From Nissolia schottii (Eukaryota > Streptophyta > Magnoliopsida > Fabales > Fabaceae), in assembly GCA_003254905.1 (NCBI GenBank), contig QANU01013726.1, positions 239,422 to 303,421 on the forward strand: a DNA stretch of 64,000 nucleotides, in the 5' to 3' direction. Of this stretch, positions 1 through 11,224 are shown piece after piece (the first letter of the stretch is position 1; each line of letters starts with the position of its first letter). The notes under the pieces are model-generated. The model did not search any database. It was not told where the DNA came from and was given only the letters and a program-made list of their open reading frames with translations. Made by a program: the position numbers and the translations under genes.

Positions 1-157
1 AAAAATGCCGATAAAGTTTGTGCGTGTGTATGTACAAAGTTTGTGCAACAATGTTCTGCTGTAATTTTGTTCATTGTACTGTATAAAGTTTGTACATTTT
101 TTCTGACAGAGTCTATCTTCCATTTGCAGTCCACAGCGCGATGACAATGAAGACAAC

Positions 158-2407
158 TGATGGTTTTGTGCGGCTTAGAGATGGGGGGGTGAATCTAAGC
201 AAAGTCTTTCGCTTTAAAAAAATTAACCTTTCTTTGAAAGTTGTCTCCTAAAAATTTAGGAGATATCTCCTTGTATTCAGGGAGACAAGTTTTCTGAAAA
301 ACCAAAATTTTGAAAACGAAAACAGATTTTCTTTAAATGATAGGAAATGTAAATAGTGGAGAGAAGAAGAAAAACAAACACAATATTTATACTAGTTCAA
401 TTCCTAGTCAGGAATCTACGTCCAGTTCTTTAATCGCCAAAATCTGTTTTTCTTTCACAAAAACTTACAAGCGCCAATAGTTCTTCTCAAGAACTCACAA
501 GACAGAAATTTCAAATACAGAGACTTGAACTGAAAATCTTTCTCTCAAGCTCTCTGTTGCTCACCAAAAAACAAACTCTCAAATATCCAATTTTCTCACC
601 TAGCAATAAAATACCAAAATACCAAATCTAAGGATTGAAAATAACATATTCAAAATATGAGAGGTTTGTAGGTGGAGCTCTTGAGGATGTATTTCAATGG
701 CGATCTTTTTCTCTCATTTTTCTCTTATGTCTTGTGTGTCTTTAGAATGGTGAAGACACTCCCATTTATACTTGATCCTTGAATATTGAAGCTCAAGATC
801 ATCTCCTTTATTTTTGCCATTCTTCCATGATTCCTTCTTGACATAACTCGTGTTCTTTCTTCTTCTGTCTTCAATCAACTCATTTTTTGTTGATGCCCAC
901 TCAAGAAGGCTTTTGAGCATGTGCTTCAATTTGGTCCTTTTGACTGTTGCAAGAAGAACTTGTTTCTTGCTCCTTTTTCCATGAATTTTGCTTTTCAATT
1001 TCTTTCTTCTTTCACTTTTTTTTTTTGCAGGCTTTTCCCGTGATTTTATATTTCTTTGGCCATAAGGATAGCTTTCCTTTTTGTCCTATTCTATTTGACT
1101 CAACCGTAGCTGCATTATGTGAAGTTACCATGCTTGATTTTTACTTCCCAACATGTCTACTGTTCATTTTTCTTCTTTCCCTTTTCAATTTCATTTATTC
1201 TATATTCAGCAGCATATCATTCTTTCAAGGAAATTTGATTTCCTCCATTCATGTCCTTGATAGCATTTACTCTTCCTTATTTCCTTTCTTGTAAAACGTG
1301 ACTCAAGCTTCCTTGACCCACGAATATTGCTTTCCTTTTTGTTCTATTCCATTCCTTTTCTTTTAGTAAATTTGTAGACTATATCACGACTTCTGTTAGG
1401 GAAAGAACATTTCCTTAAGTGTTGTACTTGACAGCTATATATTTCCTTTTCCTTTTCTTGTTGACTGAGGCAAAGATATGCTTTTCCAATGATACTTTCC
1501 ATCTATATGTCATTGTCAACTCTTAATTTATATCACTTTCTTTCTTATTTATATTTTTCTTTCCTGATACCGTCAGCTTCCATTTTGCTCATCCTTGTCT
1601 TACATTTTCCATTGCTGCTGTAAGATATAATTGTTCCTTCCCAAAATATTTGATTCCTTTCTCTAAAAACATTTATGTCTTGCTTCCGTTTTGTTTTTAC
1701 TCAAGAGACTTGCCAATTTCTTTCTCAATTTGAGACCTATACGTTGGACCCCTTCACTTTTATGGATTGTGTTTGCTTCAAATATTTGACCATAGATTTT
1801 GGGCACCACAACCATATTTTCCCTTTTTGTACTAAAGCATTTACTTTTCCTGAAACACTTCAATACACACATTAAAAAGTTCACATAGTGTTTGTCATCA
1901 AATATAATAATTTAAAATTATAACTCAACAATCTCCCCCTTGATGACAAACATTTAAGGAAAAGTTAGATGAGATTTAAGATATACCTCTTTTGACAGAT
2001 TTGCTCCCCCTTAGTCTGAGCTTCCCCTCAATCGTAGCTTTTCCTATGTAACCAGAATCTTTGACTTCTTATCAATCAATTTTGACACAAGTATCTTATT
2101 CTAGAGTTTCTGTTTGAGCCTCAAGTTTCTCCTGACTTCTTATTTAAGAAATTCAGTTTTGCCTTTCTTTAACACTGGTTTGACCTTATGAATTTGAGCT
2201 TCATGGACTCCTTGTTGGACCATAATATATGGACTTTAGCTGCCTCTTTATTTTTGTCCACTTATATCAATCACCAAGCTTGGGCTGAGTTAGTTTCTAA
2301 ACAAATTCTGGATTTAAAACAATATTAATCCTGAAACACTAAAACACACATTAAAAGGTTCATATCATGTTTGTCATCATATTTTAATTTTACAAATTGA
2401 ATCAACA
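158..2407 (-). mobile_element. Truncated Copia-like LTR retrotransposon remnant (3' LTR plus scraps)
   Basis: Read on the minus strand, an LTR starts TGTTGAGTT at 1930 and ends near 158, giving the usual TG...CA ends. Just outside it, at 1931-1945, is a purine run (GGGGGAGAT on the minus strand) preceded by a TTTGTCATCA-like stretch, the layout of the polypurine tract of SIRE/Maximus-type Copia elements. Bases 2320-2407 repeat the first 85-90 bases of the LTR (TGTTGATTC start), so the left-over is one full LTR, about 390 bp of internal 3' sequence and a stub of the 5' LTR. A second, shorter copy of the same LTR lies at 31215-32451. No coding capacity remains. It sits inside the motif-rich MULE, so it inserted later. 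Target duplications are not recognisable. Family assignment is by motif memory and is tentative. Confidence 0.55.
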
Positions 2408-2462
2408 ATATTGCTAGTGAGTAATCATTAGACAATGTTGTCCAAGGGGTCATGTAGACATA

Positions 2463-3972
2463 TTGGGGCATGATGCTGGTGAAATGATCCCGTCGTTCTC
2501 CCTGGGGTTAACACAGCTAGGTGCACAACCCGTCCACACAGGACGCGGCCACCAGCGAATCCAATCCAAACTCCCCCTCATTATCCCTCCGTTGACAGTA
2601 ATCACACACCCCGCCAATCTTACCGGGGGTGCAGAGGAGCCGATTGTCATGACAAGGCCAAGCTTCGACTTGGGCATCAACACTTCGTGCCAATTGCCAC
2701 ACGTTTCCCATCCTGATCCTCCTCCACAACCTCCACAACAAGCCAACCACAATCAAGTGGACATTGCTGACAAGAAGCATGTGGACCGAATCTACCGCTG
2801 GATGCTGGATAGGAGAAACGATTCGGACTCCGAGCTGGCGAACTTGATGAACCGGCTAGATGTTTGGCTGACACGGAATGAAGTCCGTAGCATGCATGCG
2901 AGCTTATATCGACAATGGGATATGAAACTCTTCATATCTGTCATGTTTTTTTCCTGAGTGACATGCATGAGTGTTTGATTTGTGTTTGTATCCTAAGGTT
3001 TGCGCATGATATATTGTAAAGTCTGTAAATAGTCTGTGAGTTGCCATGAGTAATGTATAATGTTTGTGCACAGTGTCATATAAAGTTTGTGTATTACTTC
3101 ATATAATGTTTGTACTTCATTTTTTTTAGTTCATGAACTATATATGCTTCCTGTTGAACAGTTCTGACTGCGAGCACTTCAAGAAGCATTGCTATTGCAT
3201 AACCCCGTACATGATGGTATACCCGCCATATCTTCTCTTCATAATTATTTTCTCATTTCAAAACAATAATGCTTTAACTACTCCCCCTCTTCGATTCTGT
3301 AGCTGACACTCCTCAATTGAAGGCCGGAAATGGGTATGAATTATATTATATATTGTTTTAATTGGTGGTATTTGGGAATAATGTGCTGATATAGTTTGTT
3401 TAATTATGCAAATTTTCTTGCCATTAGTTCATGAAGAACACTGGTGGCTGTATGCCCTTGAAGTGCCAAGGTGAAAGCTTTTCGTCCTTGATGCGAAGCA
3501 TACAACAAGTCCAAGGGGGACAGGGACTACATCGACTGATATGTGGTAATGTACTCTCTCCCAACTACTTTATGTTGTGTTTAGAATAAATAGGTGTGTT
3601 CACCCCACTAATAAATGTTTGTGCGTTCTTGTATGTGAGCCCTTTTGCATACATATGTTTATGTTTATTTATTTATTTTTATTAGTCCATGGTCATCGAG
3701 GAACTAATGCACAGATCAGTCGAGAAGTTCAAGTTGTTCGAAACTGGTTTTCCCATTGAGTATGTTGATGTGTTAGACCAACCTAACGTGTATGTGGAAA
3801 TACATAACTCATAGTTGTTCTTGAAAACTATAAATCTTCTTATACTTGATTCTGATTCCGATTTGTATCTGCAGCTATGGTTGCGGGTTATTCGTAATGA
3901 AATGGATGGAGATGTGGGACCCATCTATTGTGTATCCGAATGGGAAGACAATGCCGGCATGGGACAATGTAA
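2463..3972 (+). pseudogene. Ulp1/C48-type cysteine protease of the MULE, decayed
   Basis: An opening exon (about 2463-2957) encodes a Pro/His-rich segment followed by a region with WMLDRRNDSDSELANLMNR and LTRNEVRSMH, of the sort that precedes Ulp1-like peptidase domains in transposon-borne ULP genes. The protease core is recognisable in later exons: EEHWWLYALEV and KLFVLDAKH (3427-3500) supply the catalytic His (codon 3439) and Asp (3490). A segment around 3691-3789 ends in LDQPN and is joined across a GT-AG intron (3790-3874) in correct phase to YGCGLFVMKWMEMWD, giving the oxyanion Gln and the catalytic Cys (codon 3882). An in-frame TGA at 3472 lies between His and Asp, and the usual Asp before the Cys is Gly. 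Known family role is SUMO or ubiquitin-like deconjugation; in transposons the role is unknown. This copy is very probably inactive. Confidence 0.65.
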
Positions 3973-5230
3973 GTATCATAACTATCCACTGTTCAAGACA
4001 CTTGAACAAAATGTAAATAACAATTGATTTTTTGTAACCAATTATTTTTTGTAAATATTTGCAGTAAGTATATGAAAATTAATGTTTGTTTGAGCCACAT
4101 AACTTATAAAGATTCTACAAAGTAATCCTTGTTACATCAGTATACACAAAGTTTGTGTTATAATGTCCCTAATGTTTGTGTTATATGTGGTATAAAGTTT
4201 GTGCAGTCAAATATGTTGAATCCTCCAGGAACTGAACATGTGGCCTGTATACAAATAATGCAATCTTATATCACATCATCTAATGTTTATTCATAAGAGA
4301 ATATGAAAAGTTTGTGTCAAATGTTTATAATGTTTATGCACTAATTGTTGAAAGGTTGAGAATGTGCCAAAATGCAATCCTCTTCCTCAACAAAGACAGA
4401 ACCTGTGCGCCGCATCATATAATGTTTGTGCATACGCCAATTTAAAGTTTGTGCATTCTATTTTCTGTGATATGCATGTCAATGATGAATGTGCACTAGA
4501 ACGTATAAAGCTTGAGTACACTGGAATTTCACAGAAACGTAAAGAACAAAACGCTCCATGGAAATCCAATTAAAAAAAGCGTGAAGATTACCACAGTTTC
4601 TTGCATTGGCATTTTTTATCACCAACAAATTGCAATTATGATTATCAACGTTTGGTTGTGGACATGCTTTCAATTTTGTAGCTGCTATCTGCTGAAACGA
4701 GCTTGCGTTTTTTGGTGATAATCAAAGTAATCCATGAAGATTCTACAAAGTAATCCTTGGTTCATTCTTTTGTATTAATACATCGTGATTGTGCATCAAT
4801 GTATACAAAGTTTGTGTTACAGTGCCCCTAATGTTTGTGCTATAAGTGGTATAAAGTTTGTGTAACCAAATATGCTGAATCATCCAGAAAAAAACACAAA
4901 CACACAAACAAAATTGTCAGTTTGTTCTAATTTCTTTCATTAAATGAGTTCAACAATGACACAAATCCTCCTGCGGAATGTGAGATATAAAATTGAGGTG
5001 GGGGACTGATCGAATCTAATTGTTATGACATTGCCTTAACAGAATTTGTACTTATATGTTCCTGCACAAACAATATCACAGAAAAATGAACAAACTTTAA
5101 TAAAAGATATACACAAACATTAGTAATAGAAATTAAACTTTATCAATGATTTACAAACCTGGGTGAACCTTTCAGTGGTTTGTTTCTTTACACGCTTCAT
5201 ATAACTCCTCACACATCTGTCAGCAGTTGA

Positions 5231-7730
5231 TTATTTCCTCTGTGTACTCGGCCGGCCTTTGCATGATACGGGAGGGGAGCTGCGTATGCCATTCAACGTA
5301 ATTGAGCAAGCATTGTTGTGGCTCTCGTTGGCATTCGAAGATATGCTTGATAGATGAGATTCTAGTCCAACCTCCACCATATCTAGTGCCTGGTGAAGTA
5401 AGCTTGCTCTTTCCTCTGTGGATACAACATGTTCTGTGACATTGTAAAAATGGGTGTATAGTCCATCATACCTATCCTTTACTACTCTCATCCTACTAAT
5501 GATGTAGTTGCACTTTATCATGCTATACCTCTGCTTAATGTTTTTGCTCCACCGGCTAAGAGTATACTTTGTCAAAATTTCCTTAACTCTTTCATCACCG
5601 AGCACACATAGACAATGTCAACAGATGGTCCCCCTTGACTCAAAAAGTTGGCACTTACATCCGACATCATTGGAGTCTTCGTCAAATAGCACATCATAAG
5701 ACGCCTCTCTTACCTTACCATTGACCTCGACTTCTTCAGCAACGGTGTAGTTTAGTTTAGTTCCATGCTTGTCTTTAATAAATGTGTTGCAGTTTACCTT
5801 AGCTCTAAACTCAATATGTACCTCGTGGTACTTGTCATGTGTGTACTTCGATTGAAATTGCTTCTCAATCAAGGATGTCATCACACACGGGATTGTCGTC
5901 TTAAAGCTAGCAACATCTAGCTCAAGCTCCTTTTGGGCCTTCGATGCAAGAGCGTTATCATATTGCTTGAAAAATTGCTCCAAGCTACTCTTTGGGTTTA
6001 GGTATCCATCGAAGAACGCATGCATGTTCTCACTCCTCTGTGTGCTCCTCATTCCAGCCCAAAATTCATTGCTAAGATATATTGGAACCTATCTGCTACG
6101 TTCATTGTATAGACCTGATGTACACACAAGCATATGAACAAAACAAATATCAAAAGGGCAAAATCTGATAGAAATTGTGCATTGCATTATCAGTGCACAG
6201 ACATTATCACGTGCAAAGCACAAACGTTAATACCACATTTGCACAAGCTTTATCTGACATACAATCTGATTATACCTAAAGTTGATTATACATAAAGTGG
6301 AGCAAATTTAACAGCTAAACCTTGATGTACACAAACATTAACATAATAAGTGAACATGAATTACCAAAACATATGCACAAACAAATATCAAAAGGGCAAA
6401 ATCTGACAGAAAGTGTGCATTGCATTATCAGTGCACAAACATTATCACGAGCATAGCACAAACATTAATACAACATGTACACAATCTTTATCTAACTTAA
6501 AATCTGGGAATACCTAAAATTGATTATACATAAAGTGTAACAAAATTAACATAAAATTAACCAAAAAAGATTGAGAAAAATATACCATCCAACCACTCAT
6601 TGTCTTCAAGGTGGTACTTTGTTAAGAATGCAAACCACCGATCCTCAAAATCATGGACAGATAATGTTTCCCACACAATGTTTTTGAGCTCGGCCTTAAT
6701 CTCATCATATTATTTGCACTCCTTTAGTTTTTCTGGTATCTTTTTCATAATGTGCCAAATGCATCATTGATGTCGTGTGCCAGGCATCACAATTTCAATC
6801 GCATTCTGCATCGCTTTGCATTGATCTGTCAATATACCATTCGACTGTCTCCCCGACATACATTTAACCCAGCATTCAAAAAGCCACACGAACGTCGGTG
6901 TGTCCTCCCCAGATAACAATGCATATCCAAGCAACGATGACATCCCATGGTGGTTAACACCTACAAAGAAACCAAACAGCATATGATGCCTATTTATGTC
7001 ATACGTTGTATCAAACGAGACCATGTCACCAAAGTATTCATGAGCCGCTCGGCTCCTTGCATCTGTCCAGAAAACATTTTTAATCTGGTTTTCATCATCA
7101 ACCTCAACATCATACCAAAAGTTGGGATTCTGCTTCTTCATTCTTGCAAAATATACCATTAGAGCTTTTGCATCTCCATCCTCCCGAACAACACACAGCT
7201 CGCTGTTAACATAATTTTTGACGTCTTTTTCAATGAAGTTTAATTCCTCGTGACCGCCGCCTTGTTGTACAAGAGTTGGGTATGTCTTGTTCACTCTAAT
7301 ACCAGCTCTGTCATTTAACTCAATTATCCGCTTTACATGCATGTTAATGCTTCTATTTTCCATGAAAAGCCTTGATTTTGAAGGGCTCACTTCATGTGAA
7401 TGTGCATTAACAGCACTCCTTATCACCCACAAATCAGAATCTCCATTTTGTACCTTTGATACAGATATCCTCGCTTCACATTTAGCCATTGAGGTTGGAC
7501 TAGTCTTGTCAAATGTTGGAATTTTAGAGGAACGACACCCTTCCCTCGTACATGACATAATTTGGTACTTGATCTGTTTATCTTCCGTGAATTTGGTACT
7601 CCTTATCCTCCATGTAAATCCAACCTTCTTAACATAATTGTCGTAGAAGTCTTTCACTGTGTCCAATGTGTCAAAGTGCATGCCAGCCTTTGGCACCTCT
7701 TCCCCCTCAACAACAACTGAACATGTGGCC
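5231..7730 (-). pseudogene. FAR1/FHY3-like MULE transposase, inactivated by stops
   Basis: The reading starts near 7730 after a likely splice acceptor and runs as FAR1-type DNA-binding domain (7690-7350, with a WRCY-like WRIRSTKF start and CxxxC/HxH zinc ligands), then the MULE DDE domain with SFDTTYDIN and ILTDQCKAM supplying two Asp residues, then CIWHIMKK, FWAGMRSTQRSENMHAF and finally a SWIM zinc finger (CKC...CxHC) near 5610-5640. A 471-bp intron at 6115-6585 has GT-AG ends and restores frame exactly (NEWLDG joined to LYNER). At least four in-frame stops break the gene: 6764-6766 (TGA), 6710-6712 (TAA), 6089-6091 (TAG) and 5618-5620 (TGA, inside the SWIM finger). FAR1-like transposases gave rise to the light-signalling factors FHY3/FAR1; the decay and surrounding repeats say this is a transposon copy, not a domesticated gene. 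Confidence 0.8.
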
Positions 7731-8315
7731 TATGCAAATAATGTTTGTGCAGTACATCAAATAATGTTTGTGCAGTAACTCATGTAAAGTTTGTGCACCC
7801 TGTCATACATTAAGTTCTGCATAATACTTACCCTCTAGTTAAGTATTATGCATATCATCAAATGTTTATTCATGAAAGTATATAAAAGTTTGTGTCACGT
7901 GTTTATAGTGTATGCGCACTGATAGTTATAAAATTGAATGTGTCAAAATGCAAATCTTCTTCCTCAAGCAACAGGAATTGTGGCCCGTTGGATAATGTTT
8001 GTGCATTACATCATATAATATTTGTGCACAAACCCATATAAAGTTTGTGCACTTTATAATACATCAGATTCTGCATAATATATTATGCATATCAGGTTAA
8101 ATAGTGTTTATTCATGAGAATATATAAAAGTTGGTGTCACATGTTTATAGTGTATATGCATTAATTGTTGAAAGGTTGAGAATGTGTCGAAATGCATCTC
8201 CTCTTCCTCAACAAAGACAGAACCTGTGTCATGTTGAACAATGTTTGTGCACGTAACCATATAAAGTTTGTGCACAGACTCATATAAAGTTTGTGCATTC
8301 TATTTCTGTGATATG

Positions 8316-9748
8316 CACGTTCGGGATTGATTGCGTTGAGAAAACTCGTGTGGTTTCTAACTAAGAAAAGTATATTGCATTCCATATTAATTGTGTGTAA
8401 TACTGTATAAATAGGAGTGTATATACGGGTGTATGCTTATCAGGTGTACACGGAGCATTTTCGTATTCATACTTATATGTACTTGGTCATTTACTATTTG
8501 AATTTTTTTAGAATATTGCATTTACTTTTAAATATATTTCTATATTATGCCAACGGTTTTTATGTTTGAAGAAAACAAAAGATTTTTTTGTACATTTATC
8601 TCAAGAGAGTTGGTATTTTACACATTTAGTAACAAGAAATGTTAAGCCACTAGGATTGTTAGGATTGTTCTACCAGTGACATATTTGAATAGTATGCATG
8701 GAGTTCTAGATTTAAATCTCATTACAATGAATATATTTTTAGAAGCATAAAAAAAAAGCAACAAAAAATGTTATTTATATGGAATTTATTTACTATAATC
8801 AATTATATACAATTATGTGTACAACTAATGAATGTATGAGATCAATTTTATTGACATGACGATATATAATTAAATAATAGTGTTTTTTTTTTTAATATCG
8901 TCAATGCATCATAATACCGTTTTCAATAAACATATGCCATGTCTATCTCATCCTCACATGTATATATCTTCACATGTATATCCTAAGTTTACCCAAAAAA
9001 AAAAAGGCATGTATATATTTCCTGAACTATCAATACTCATACAGTACTCCCACATTAACTAATATACAATATCCATACCATATTCATATTTCACAAGTTC
9101 ACAAAACATATCCCTTTATCAAATCTCAACGCATGAAAAAAGGGTCGTCTGTCGTCAACTATGAATAAAGAAGCCAAAAAAGTTCCATATATAGGCGTTT
9201 AATTAAGTGAGTCGGGCCAGGTGGAAGAACCGTTGCTATCATGCCATAATTCTGGAGGAGCAATGGTTCCCCCTAATATTAGTAACACTTTTTAATCATT
9301 AGGGTGGGAATAGATGGGCCAGAAAGTGCATCTTTGTTGGAGGAGACACAAGCAAAAGTTTAGGATCCTAGTAAGCAAATCTGAGATATGGAGCAATCTA
9401 GATTTGTCTAATTATTAAATATATAGAAAAAGAAATAATGACACTTTCTGTGCACTATTATATTCTTGGCACCGTCCCATGTACTACTTTTTCTCATAGA
9501 ATATGTTGAAATTTGTGCCTTTTTCTTTTTAATTTCATTATCTAATATATCTTAGAATGGTGTAAATAACATCATTAAAAATTCGAATGAGATAATCGAT
9601 AATAACAATAATATATAAACAAGATTAAAAAATAAAACGTGTAGATTTATCAATTTATCAGTGTAGACTAGTAGTGATGAGCACGTATTATGAGAGATGA
9701 AATTTTGGTGCATGAATAACACTGCCAAATTAAATTTTAAATAAGTGA
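8316..9748. other. AT-rich spacer, no gene seen
   Basis: No coding region with recognisable protein similarity is visible. The stretch is AT-rich with short homopolymer runs. It lies between the MULE edge and the 3' end of the SAUR gene; part of the right end may be SAUR 3' UTR. Confidence 0.5.
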
Positions 9749-10276
9749 TCACAAGGCATCCAATAAGAAAACCGAAAAGGGAAATATATATATATATANA
9801 AGAACCATGGATGATTCATCACATGAATTCCAGCTGCTTAACTCAGCAGAAGTTTGATCATGAGATCCTGCTCCCTGATCTTCCTCCTGCGACCATTGCT
9901 GCTGCTCCAGAATGCTCTCAATCTCACTAGGCCTGCAAGGAATGGTTAATGCAGCCTCATGATCAAAACCATACTCCTCTGCAGCTTGCTCCAACAGCCT
10001 CAAGAAATCTGGGTTTGCCAAACAGCTCAATGGCATCACGAACCTCTTTGGTCCCTCCCCTGCACCCTCATCATGGGCAATCACAGCAAAATGCCCTTCC
10101 TTCACATCCTCTGGCACGCACTTTGAGTCACACCCTTCGTCACATGTTTCATTGAAATTGGAGCCGCTTGATTTGTTGTTGTTCCTCAAGAGGCTCTTTT
10201 GGAGCTTCTCAACCACAAACTTGAGCTTCACAAGGCTACTGCCCCTGTTCTTGTTCCTGACACTTGACTTGGCCAT
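9749..10276 (-). CDS. SAUR-family auxin-responsive protein (3' end uncertain)
   Basis: Single-exon gene. The start MAKSSVRNKNRG at 10274-10276 fits the family (a short Lys-rich N-terminus, then LVKLKFVVEKLQKSL) and lies about 80 bp downstream of a TATA box. An upstream in-frame ATG at 10342 is only about 15 bp from that TATA box and is probably not used. Residues about 54-124 form the SAUR domain: VKEGHFAVIAHDE, then PKRFVMPLSCLANPDFLRLL, EEYGFDHEAAL and TIPC. An extended acidic Gln/Ser-rich tail follows. SAURs are small early auxin-response proteins that in studied cases inhibit PP2C.D phosphatases and promote cell expansion. The true C-terminus cannot be read: an N at 9799 inside an AT repeat interrupts codon 160, and the stop at 9749 lies beyond it, so the last dozen or so residues are unreliable. 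Confidence 0.85.
   Translation of the reverse strand: MAKSSVRNKNRGSSLVKLKFVVEKLQKSLLRNNNKSSGSNFNETCDEGCDSKCVPEDVKEGHFAVIAHDEGAGEGPKRFVMPLSCLANPDFLRLLEQAAEEYGFDHEAALTIPCRPSEIESILEQQQWSQEEDQGAGSHDQTSAELSSWNSCDESSMVLXYIYIFPFSVFLLDAL
9783..9799. repeat. (AT)n tract ending in an N
   Basis: A short TA dinucleotide run with an undetermined base at 9799. It falls at the end of the SAUR reading frame and probably marks a contig join or collapsed microsatellite. Confidence 0.8.
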
Positions 10277-10356
10277 TTTGACAAACAGGTGGTATGCGTT
10301 CCAGTAGTAAAACCCTGTACACTGCACTCTGTTTGAGACCATTTAGGCAATGTAAA

Positions 10357-10366
10357 TATTTATATA
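10357..10366 (-). promoter_or_regulatory. TATA box of the SAUR gene
   Basis: On the minus strand this reads TATATAAATA, about 80 bp upstream of the preferred SAUR start codon. It supports the MAKSS start over the upstream ATG. Confidence 0.55.
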
Positions 10367-11189
10367 TGCTTAAGTGAAGTGCCCCTGCATGTGATGCTTA
10401 AACAGTTACTAGCTAGATAAGATTGTTTGGACGGTAGCTGAGGGATGTGAACAGCGTACACTATATTATTTGACATAACAAGAAAGATAGACATGGTCGT
10501 TCGTGTAGTTAAAACTAGGGAGACCGATGCATGTGAAGGGTGCAGTGTCTCCGAGCTTTCATACCATGATACGTCCCTTTTCGTTTGGTCATGTTTGCTT
10601 CCCCCTCAACTCCATATATAAATTATTAACAACATCACTTACAGAGGGCTTCTTTCCTTAATTCCTCTCATTTACTATCTCCGAGTAAGTAATGTTAAGT
10701 TGTGACAATCACACTTACAAATGTATTGGGTCCATGATAGGTAAGCCCCACCATAGTAGACTCAATTAAAAAATTAGCTTATGCTTAATAGGATAAGAAT
10801 TGATTTTATTTATGTTTTATATTTAAGATGTACATTATTAAAATTGTCTTTAAATTTTTGAGTGAATTACTGCAATTCTCAACTTACAAGTTATTATCAT
10901 TAAAGGAGCCCTGCGCATGTTCATGAACAGGTATAGCTAACTCTGTTTGCATGTGAATTGTGAAACAAAGTATCTTTGTTATGACAAATGTACAAAATCA
11001 TTGCCTAACAACATCTTTCTTTTATTAATTCAATGCCCCGTTGTCTGTTCAATTTAAGCACAATATTTATCATTCCGTATATATCTTGGGTTAGCATGAT
11101 CTAACGATCTCACACCACTAGATTCTTTTCATGTGAAGCTTTTAATTAAAGCTGCAGTGTGTAAAGTCAAGTCTTATTTAGACAGAGTC

Positions 11190-11224
<35 letters not shown>

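Larger units (their letters stand above)
1..8315. mobile_element. Decayed FAR1-type MULE region with dispersed TTTGTGC motifs
   Basis: This block holds a FAR1-like transposase (minus, 5231-7730) and a Ulp1-like protease (plus, 2463-3970). Between them lie some three dozen copies of two alternating short motifs, TAAAGTTTGTGC and TAATGTTTGTGC. The motifs read in plus orientation at about 15-95, 3060-3115, 4150-4460, 4800-4870 and 7740-8310, and in minus orientation at about 5060-5120 and 6195-6490, where they sit around and inside the transposase gene. Motif density stops at about 8310, which I take as the right edge of the element; the left edge lies before base 1. MULEs carrying ULP-like genes are known in plants. 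I could not identify terminal inverted repeats or a target duplication, so the limits are inferred from motif density only. Confidence 0.6.

Noticed and set aside
10277..10342. Upstream start adding 22 residues to the SAUR protein
   Set aside because: It lies about 15 bp from the TATA box, probably before the transcript begins, and the family starts near the MAK... residues.
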